A stretch of DNA of 10,565 nt, taken from contig CAMPNZ010000049.1 of NCBI GenBank assembly GCA_946892075.1, positions 1-10,565 on the forward strand. Direction: 5' to 3'. This stretch comes from an uncultured Coriobacteriales bacterium. Its GTDB lineage: Bacteria > Actinomycetota > Coriobacteriia > Coriobacteriales > Eggerthellaceae. The notes under the pieces are model-generated. The model made no database searches, was not told where the DNA came from, and worked only from the letters and a program-made list of their open reading frames with translations. The stretch's first letter is position 1, and every line of letters starts with the position of its first letter. Shown piece after piece: positions 6,026-10,565 of this stretch. Position numbers and translations under genes: made by a program.

Positions 6026-7568
6026 GTTGGCATATAATCCAAAAACCCTGTGGTTTGATGCAGGTAGTTTAACAATTGACGTAGGCGATTCCGTTATCGT
6101 TAAAACGGCGCGCGGCGAAGAGTTCGGCGCTGTTCAGATGCCTGTTTTCGAGCCAAGCGAGGAACAGCTAAGCGCGCTGAAAAGTCCGCTTAAGCCCGTC
6201 GTGCGCGTTGCGAGCGACGAAGACGTGCTGCGCTCGGCCGAGTTGGACGACAAGGCGCGCAAAGCGCTTCCCGAGTTCAAGAGGCTTGCTGCAGAAACGA
6301 TTGAAGAAATGAAGCCTGTTGCGGTTGAGTTTTTGTTCGACGGCGATCGCGCTATTTTTTACTTCGAGTCGGAAGAGCGTCTTGACTTTCGCGAGCTTAT
6401 TCCAAAGTTGTATGGACGCTTTCATGTTCGTGTTGATTTGGTGCAAATTGGCGTGCGTGACCAGGCGCGTATTGTGGGCGGGCTTGCACATTGCGGGCAA
6501 GAGCTGTGCTGCAAACGTTTGGGTGGTGAGTTTAATCCCGTTTCCATTCGCATGGCGAAAGACCAGGGCTTATCGCTTAATCAGCCGAAAATTACGGGCG
6601 CCTGCGGGCGTTTGATGTGTTGCTTGCGCTATGAAGTTGAAGCGTACAAGGAAGTGTACGCGCGCGCTCCGAAGATGAGCGACACAATCGATACCCCCGA
6701 AGGACCTGCGCGTATTAACGATATCAACGTGCTGCGCGAGATGGTGTCGCTTAAAATTGAGGAAGGGCGCTTGGTGCAGGTTCCGCTTGCCGACTTGCGC
6801 ACTCATAGCGGTGATAAGCGGCCAAGCTACATTAAGCGCGCGCAGTGGGACGAAGCTATTCGGCGCGCTGAGCAGGGCGATGATTGGCACGTATCGACGC
6901 TTAGCTCCGTGAAAATTACCGATAACGAAACGCAAGCTTTGCATTCAAGCGAGATGCGCCAGAAGTTCAATGACACCTATGATGCGCGTGCAAGCCAGCG
7001 TGCAGGCGCTGTGGCGTCTGACGAAACGCGTGAAGGAAGCGTCCTGGAAGCGTCGTCGCGTGGGCGCAAAGCGCGTGGTACGCAGGATGAACGGGGAACG
7101 CGACGTACGCGACGCGCCCGCACCAGCACCGCAAGCCGTGACATCAGTACTAGCCGCGATGATGCGAACACAAGCATGTTTGATGCTTCGCAGGAAGATC
7201 AACAGCTTCCCCAGGTGACGCATCGTAAGCGCCGTATACGCAGCGCCCGCATAAGAACCGATGCGCCTACCACCAGTACTACCGCAGCAACCAGCTTCGA
7301 CGCGTTCGACACCGCGCCCGCCGCCAGCACTGATACTATTCAACGTAGTGAAGCTGTGCCGTCCTTCAGTGAAGCGAAACGCCAGCAACGCTCCAATCAA
7401 GAGCATTGCCAGCGCCGCCAACATCAGCGTTCGCGAAACGACGCACACGCGCCGCGCGAGCGTACTGCGCCAGCCCCTGAACACGCTGTTCCAGGGCAAA
7501 ATAATGCACCTGCACAGCAAAGAACTCCTGCTCATCGCCGTTCGCGCCGCCGCTCGCACGAGCTTTAG
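6003..7568 (+). CDS. ricT: PSP1-domain / RicT-like protein with long basic tail
   Basis: Residues 1-280 match the PSP1/YaaT (RicT) family. In Bacillus RicT belongs to an Fe-S-containing complex that works with RNase Y in mRNA processing and affects phosphorelay signalling. The Cys motifs are clear: HCGQELCC at 163-170 (Cys164, 169, 170) and GACGRLMCCLRYE at 199-211 (Cys201, 206, 207), with FNPVSIRMAKDQGLSLN between them. The family is normally about 275 residues. Here residues ~290-521 form a hydrophilic tail rich in Arg, Ser, Thr, Ala and Gln with basic patches, ending RRSRRRSHEL, and probably disordered. GAGAGG (5991-5996), six bases before the ATG, supports the start, and the gene overlaps holB by 23 bases. 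In Firmicutes yaaT is also next to holB, with tmk nearby. The ricA and ricF partners are not in this window, so the exact role is inferred. Confidence 0.87.
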   Translation: MVRVAPVRLAYNPKTLWFDAGSLTIDVGDSVIVKTARGEEFGAVQMPVFEPSEEQLSALKSPLKPVVRVASDEDVLRSAELDDKARKALPEFKRLAAETIEEMKPVAVEFLFDGDRAIFYFESEERLDFRELIPKLYGRFHVRVDLVQIGVRDQARIVGGLAHCGQELCCKRLGGEFNPVSIRMAKDQGLSLNQPKITGACGRLMCCLRYEVEAYKEVYARAPKMSDTIDTPEGPARINDINVLREMVSLKIEEGRLVQVPLADLRTHSGDKRPSYIKRAQWDEAIRRAEQGDDWHVSTLSSVKITDNETQALHSSEMRQKFNDTYDARASQRAGAVASDETREGSVLEASSRGRKARGTQDERGTRRTRRARTSTASRDISTSRDDANTSMFDASQEDQQLPQVTHRKRRIRSARIRTDAPTTSTTAATSFDAFDTAPAASTDTIQRSEAVPSFSEAKRQQRSNQEHCQRRQHQRSRNDAHAPRERTAPAPEHAVPGQNNAPAQQRTPAHRRSRRRSHEL

Positions 7569-7625
7569 CGCACCCCGTTTTCGCACGTGGAAGGCCAGTA
7601 ACGCACAAACATTTGTTCAAGCAAC

Positions 7626-7632
7626 AAGGGAG
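7626..7632 (+). promoter_or_regulatory. Ribosome binding site of pncB
   Basis: AAGGGAG lies six bases before the ATG at 7639. It decides the start of the nicotinate phosphoribosyltransferase. The frame is open much further upstream, through the ricT tail, but no conserved sequence is found there. Confidence 0.8.
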
Positions 7633-7638
7633 ACACCA

Positions 7639-9093
7639 ATGGAATTCAGCGAAACATTGTCGACCGATTTGTACCAGCTTACGATGGCGCAAGGTTATTT
7701 TGAGCATCATATTCACGAAACGCAGGCGTGTTTTCACATGTATTTTCGCGACTATCCGTTTAAGGGCGGCTATGCGATTGCGTGTGGTATGGAACAACTT
7801 GCCCAGCTTATTGAGCACTTTCATTGGAGTGCAAGCGATATTGCCTACCTGAAAAGTTTGAAATCGCACGGCGGCGGCGCGCTGTTTCATGACGATTTTC
7901 TGCAGTTCTTGCAAACGCATGAACTGACGCTTGATATCGATGCTGTTGCGGAAGGCAGCGTCGTTTTCCCTGATGAACCCCTTGTTCGCGTAATCGGCTC
8001 GCTTGTCGATTGCCAGCTTCTTGAAACGGCGCTTTTGAACTGCGTGAATTTCAACACGCTTATTGCAACAAAGGCTGCACGTGTGTGTTTAGCAGCGCAA
8101 ACGCCCGTTGCTGAGTTTGGCTTGCGACGCGCTCAGGGCCCCGTTGGCGGGCTGTGGGCGTCGCGTGCGGCCATCGTAGGCGGCTGCGCGTCAACGTCAA
8201 ATGTCCTGGCAGGAAGCATGTATGGCGTTCCCGTTTCAGGAACACACGCTCATTCGTGGGTGATGTCGTTTCCAACCGAGCTTGACGCATTTCGTGCGTA
8301 CGCGCACAGTTACCCGCACGATTGCGTGTTGCTGGTTGACACATACGACGTTGAACAGGGGATACGCAACGCTATCATCGTCGGCTTAGAAATGAAGCAG
8401 CGCGGCCAGCACTTAACGGGCATTCGCATTGATTCGGGCGACTTGGCATGGCTTGCAAAACGTGCGCGCACCTTGCTTGACCAGGCAGGATTGCACGACA
8501 CAGGCGTTTTTTTGTCGAACGATTTAGACGAATACTCAATCAGTTCTATTCGTGCTGAAGGCGCATGTGTAGCGGGCTGGGGCGTTGGCACTCGCTTGGC
8601 GTGCGCGTTTGACCAGCCTACCTTGGGTGGCGTGTACAAATTAAGCGCTACGCGCGCATCCAGCACGCAAGCGTGGCACGATCACGTAAAAATTACCGGA
8701 AGCGCGCAAAAACTTACCATTCCTGGCGTTCTTGATGTTCGCCGTTATGTTGATGCCGATGGGCGTCTTGCTGGCGACATGATTTTCGATATCCACAAGC
8801 CGGTAAACGAAGAAGAAATTATCATTGACCCGCACGATCATCTGCGCAGAAAGCGCTTGCATGGCATGCGCTGCACTACCTTGCTGCAACCGCTTGCACG
8901 CAAGGGAAGGGTTGTTTTGGCTGATGAGCTTCGCGATGTGTTCGCCGCACAGCAGCGCACCAAGGCCTCGCTTGCGCAGCTTGACGAAACGCAGAAGCGC
9001 ATCTTAAATCCGCATACGTATCCGGTGGGGCTTGAAAAGGGCATTTTCGAAAACCGTAGCGCGCTGGTTGCGCATTTATTAGGTTACGAATAG
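7639..9093 (+). CDS. pncB: Nicotinate phosphoribosyltransferase
   Basis: The 484-residue cytoplasmic enzyme joins nicotinate to PRPP, forming nicotinate mononucleotide, the first step of NAD salvage by the Preiss-Handler route. STDLYQLTMAQGY (8-20) is the family N-terminus. Further blocks are LLNCVNFNTLIATKAAR (132-148), AEFGLRRAQG (158-167), GGCASTSNVLAG (181-192) and GTHAHSWVM (201-209); His205 is the likely phosphorylated histidine. IRIDSGDLAWLAKRAR and the glycine-rich GWGVGTRL support the phosphate-binding barrel. Its length fits the 440-490 residue bacterial group. The ATG with AAGGGAG is a strong start. It lies 70 bases after ricT; no clear promoter is seen in that gap, so it may be read from upstream. 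Confidence 0.94.
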   Translation: MEFSETLSTDLYQLTMAQGYFEHHIHETQACFHMYFRDYPFKGGYAIACGMEQLAQLIEHFHWSASDIAYLKSLKSHGGGALFHDDFLQFLQTHELTLDIDAVAEGSVVFPDEPLVRVIGSLVDCQLLETALLNCVNFNTLIATKAARVCLAAQTPVAEFGLRRAQGPVGGLWASRAAIVGGCASTSNVLAGSMYGVPVSGTHAHSWVMSFPTELDAFRAYAHSYPHDCVLLVDTYDVEQGIRNAIIVGLEMKQRGQHLTGIRIDSGDLAWLAKRARTLLDQAGLHDTGVFLSNDLDEYSISSIRAEGACVAGWGVGTRLACAFDQPTLGGVYKLSATRASSTQAWHDHVKITGSAQKLTIPGVLDVRRYVDADGRLAGDMIFDIHKPVNEEEIIIDPHDHLRRKRLHGMRCTTLLQPLARKGRVVLADELRDVFAAQQRTKASLAQLDETQKRILNPHTYPVGLEKGIFENRSALVAHLLGYE

Positions 9094-9114
9094 GTGCACG
9101 TTACGTGTATAAAA

Positions 9115-9137
9115 CGCTCTTCCGTGGCAGAAAAGCG
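9115..9137. other. Imperfect inverted repeat upstream of the first degV gene
   Basis: CGCTCTTC (9115-9122) and GAAAAGCG (9130-9137) form an 8-base inverted repeat with one mismatch around a 7-base loop. On the minus strand the mismatch becomes a G-U pair and the stem is followed by TTTTATA, like a small intrinsic terminator, but no minus-strand gene is seen here. On the plus strand no T-run follows. It overlaps the proposed -35 element, so an operator is an alternative reading. Confidence 0.35.
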
Positions 9138-9153
9138 CGATGTTTGGTATAGT
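9124..9153 (+). promoter_or_regulatory. Likely promoter of the first degV gene
   Basis: TGGTATAGT (9145-9153) is an extended -10 element: TATAGT matches TATAAT at five of six positions and is preceded by TG at the right distance. GTGGCA (9124-9129) matches TTGACA at four of six with an 18-base spacer. Transcription would start near 9160, leaving a short leader with AAAGGAG (9169-9175) before the ATG at 9181. Confidence 0.5.
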
Positions 9154-9180
9154 TAATGCACTTTAACCAAAGGAGATGGA

Positions 9181-10083
9181 ATGATTCGCATCGTCACCGA
9201 TTCAGTTGCAGGATTGCCTGCTCAATTTGCGCGCGAACACGATATTGAAGTGGTTTCTTTATTTGTGAATTATCATGGCCAGGAATTTGTTGAAAACGAG
9301 ATGAACATCGACGAATTTTACGGCACTATCGACCAGATGATTCACGATATTCCCACTTCATCGCAGCCTTCGCAAGAGCAGTTTATGCGTGTTTTCACTG
9401 AAATTGCGCAGGCGGGCGATCAGTTACTGGGCGTGTTTGTAAGCTCGGGTTTGTCAGGAACGTATGAAGGCGCGCTGCGAGCTGCGCGTGAAGTGAACGC
9501 TTCGCACGCCAACTTCCAGTATGCGCTTATCGATTCAACGTCGTGCTCGTATGACGAGTCGTGGCCCTTGCTGCGTGGTGTTGCTGCACGTGACGCCGGA
9601 GCAAGCTTGGAAATTTGCGCGCAAGAAGTGGTGTCGGGCATCCAGTCGACACGCTTTTTGTTCGTTCCCGATTCGCTTACGTTTCTGCATAAAGGCGGGC
9701 GCATTGGAAACGCAGCGGCGTTCATTGGTGGCCTTGTGAAAATTACACCCGTTCTTACCGTAAAAGACGGCCTTGCACACGTGTGCGCTAAGGTGCGTAC
9801 GCGCAACAAGGCAATGTCAACTATGTTTTCGCATTTCAAAAGCGATGTTGATGCATATGGTATTCGCAATGTGATGGTGCACTATATTGGCGACAAAAAC
9901 CCTGCCATACAGTGGGCGCACGATGTCGTAGAGCCGTTTTTGAACAGAAATGTGCAGGTTACGCCCGTAAGCCCTGTTGTGGGAGTTCATGTGGGCCCCG
10001 CCGTTGGTATTGCCTACGAATGCATTGAAAAACTGCACGATAAAGTAACAAAACCAAGTTCGTCGCTTATTTGCAGCGCGTAA
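9181..10083 (+). CDS. DegV-family protein (fatty-acid-binding, FakB-like)
   Basis: The full-length 300-residue DegV protein starts with IVTDSVAGLP (4-13). It has TSSQPS at 59-64, SSGLSGTY at 88-95, DSLTFLHKGGRIGN (164-177) and HVGP at 270-273. These fit the DegV/FakB fold, in which a fatty acid is held by Ser, Thr and His residues. FakB proteins present the acyl chain to the kinase FakA for acyl-phosphate formation; no FakA is in view, so the role is inferred from the family. The segment after LIDS (116-119) reads TSCSYDESW, where relatives usually have a small-residue S-x-G-x-G stretch. The neighbouring paralogue keeps a more usual form (ASIAQGLL). This may mean a different ligand. A strong AAAGGAG five bases before the ATG and a likely promoter at 9124-9153 suggest a separate transcription unit with the following gene. 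Confidence 0.9.
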   Translation: MIRIVTDSVAGLPAQFAREHDIEVVSLFVNYHGQEFVENEMNIDEFYGTIDQMIHDIPTSSQPSQEQFMRVFTEIAQAGDQLLGVFVSSGLSGTYEGALRAAREVNASHANFQYALIDSTSCSYDESWPLLRGVAARDAGASLEICAQEVVSGIQSTRFLFVPDSLTFLHKGGRIGNAAAFIGGLVKITPVLTVKDGLAHVCAKVRTRNKAMSTMFSHFKSDVDAYGIRNVMVHYIGDKNPAIQWAHDVVEPFLNRNVQVTPVSPVVGVHVGPAVGIAYECIEKLHDKVTKPSSSLICSA

Positions 10084-10086
10084 GCG

Positions 10087-10096
10087 TTTGCGCAAA
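10087..10096. repeat. 10-base palindrome TTTGCGCAAA between the degV genes
   Basis: TTTGCGCAAA is a perfect palindrome four bases after the first degV stop codon. It might be a protein binding site or a chance event. The stem is too short and lacks a T-run for an intrinsic terminator. Confidence 0.4.
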
Positions 10097-10147
10097 ACCG
10101 ACAAGCAAGCGTGCACGTTTCGGCACAGTTTATTTACGTGGTGGTAT

Positions 10148-10152
10148 GGGAG
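10148..10152 (+). promoter_or_regulatory. Ribosome binding site of the second degV gene
   Basis: GGGAG lies five bases before the ATG at 10158 and supports this start for a gene that runs off the window. Confidence 0.6.
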
Positions 10153-10157
10153 TGGTC

Positions 10158-10565
10158 ATGAAATCACATTGTGCTTGCAATTTAATTATCGACTCGTGTT
10201 GTGATTTACCAGCTGAAGTTGTTGCTGGTGAGGGCATCGACGTTATTGAGTTTCCCTACATTAGCAGCAAAGGCGAAAGTAAGGACGATTTTTTCCAGAG
10301 TATTTCGGCGCACGATTTTTACGAAGCAATGCGCAAAGGCGAACAGCCTTCAACTGCGCAAGTGCCCGTGCCGGTATTCAAAGAGGTGTTCACCCGCGCG
10401 CTTGAGAGTGGCATTCCAACCGTGTATCTTAGTTTTACCAGCGGCTTATCGGGCAGTTTCGATACCGCGTGTTTGGTGGCTGAAGGCTTGCGTGAACAGT
10501 ATCCTCATGGTGAATTATATCTGGTAGATACAACACTTGCCTCTATTGCGCAAGGTTTGCTTACC
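10158..10565 (+). CDS. Second DegV-family protein, 5' part only
   Basis: The frame from ATG 10158 is open to the window end (136 codons). The translation starts MKSHCACNLIIDSCCDLP, with the DegV N-terminal (I/T)DS...DLP signature at 11-18. It continues with MRKGEQPSTAQ (58-68), the usual variant of the TSQPS loop, then SFTSGLSGSF (92-101) and LVDTTLASIAQGLL near the end. About half of a ~290-residue protein is present. It is clearly a diverged paralogue of the gene before it, with a 74-base gap and no good promoter of its own, so the two are probably co-transcribed. Two copies next to each other may bind different fatty acids, as FakB1 and FakB2 do in Staphylococcus aureus. Four Cys in the first 15 residues (5, 7, 14, 15) are unusual. 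Confidence 0.85.
   Translation, partial: MKSHCACNLIIDSCCDLPAEVVAGEGIDVIEFPYISSKGESKDDFFQSISAHDFYEAMRKGEQPSTAQVPVPVFKEVFTRALESGIPTVYLSFTSGLSGSFDTACLVAEGLREQYPHGELYLVDTTLASIAQGLLT

Noticed and set aside
6945..7586. Long minus-strand open frame opposite the ricT tail
   Set aside because: It is open only because the tail DNA is compositionally biased. It has no ribosome site, no recognisable motif and no partner genes on that strand.
7613..7627. Small inverted repeat TTGTT-CAAGC-AACAA before the pncB ribosome site
   Set aside because: Five mostly A-T pairs are too weak to support a claim of translational control.
7261..7638. Upstream extension of the pncB frame through the ricT tail (start at 7261)
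   Set aside because: The extension is out of frame with ricT, has low-complexity composition and no conserved sequence. A strong AAGGGAG-ATG at 7639 precedes the family's true N-terminus.
10201..10527. Plus-strand open frame near the window end
   Set aside because: It is out of frame with the clear DegV coding sequence that starts at 10158 and covers the same bases.

Overview
The window is about 10.6 kb of plus-strand bacterial DNA of roughly even base composition. It carries nine genes that I can name, all in one direction, with no RNA gene, CRISPR array or insertion sequence that I can recognise. Three things point to an anaerobic actinomycete-type bacterium, most likely a coriobacterium (Eggerthellaceae-like): a topA / tmk / holB neighbourhood as in Actinobacteria, an oxygen-sensitive two-subunit iron-sulfur fumarase, and unusually cysteine-rich proteins. 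The lineage is an inference from gene content, not a database result.

Layout: (1) bases 1-1221 are the 3' part of a type IA DNA topoisomerase (topA) with several zinc ribbons and a Lys-rich repeated tail. The tail continues in frame beyond the stop codon, up to base 1275. (2) 1278-3899 is a compact metabolic operon of malic enzyme, fumarase alpha and fumarase beta, with overlapping genes. It connects pyruvate, malate and fumarate. (3) 3963-7568 is a replication/RNA-metabolism cluster: thymidylate kinase (tmk), DNA polymerase III delta' (holB) and a PSP1/RicT-type protein with a long arginine-rich tail. (4) 7639-9093 is nicotinate phosphoribosyltransferase (NAD salvage). (5) 9181 to the window end holds two neighbouring DegV-family (fatty-acid-binding, FakB-like) genes. 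The first has its own likely promoter; the second runs off the window.

How they fit together: malic enzyme and fumarase could form malate and fumarate from pyruvate and CO2 for use as electron acceptor, or run the other way. tmk supplies dTDP, and holB is part of the clamp loader. PncB supplies NAD, which the malic enzyme family uses. The DegV pair probably feeds exogenous fatty acids to a kinase (FakA) encoded elsewhere.

The window is mostly housekeeping, and I see no convincing new defence or mobile system. The best second-look items are the in-frame stop inside the repeated TopA tail, the metabolic operon lodged between topA and tmk-holB, the Tmk N-terminal extension built from 12-base tandem duplications together with a type-I-like P-loop, the RicT tail, and the promoter/inverted repeat in front of the first degV.
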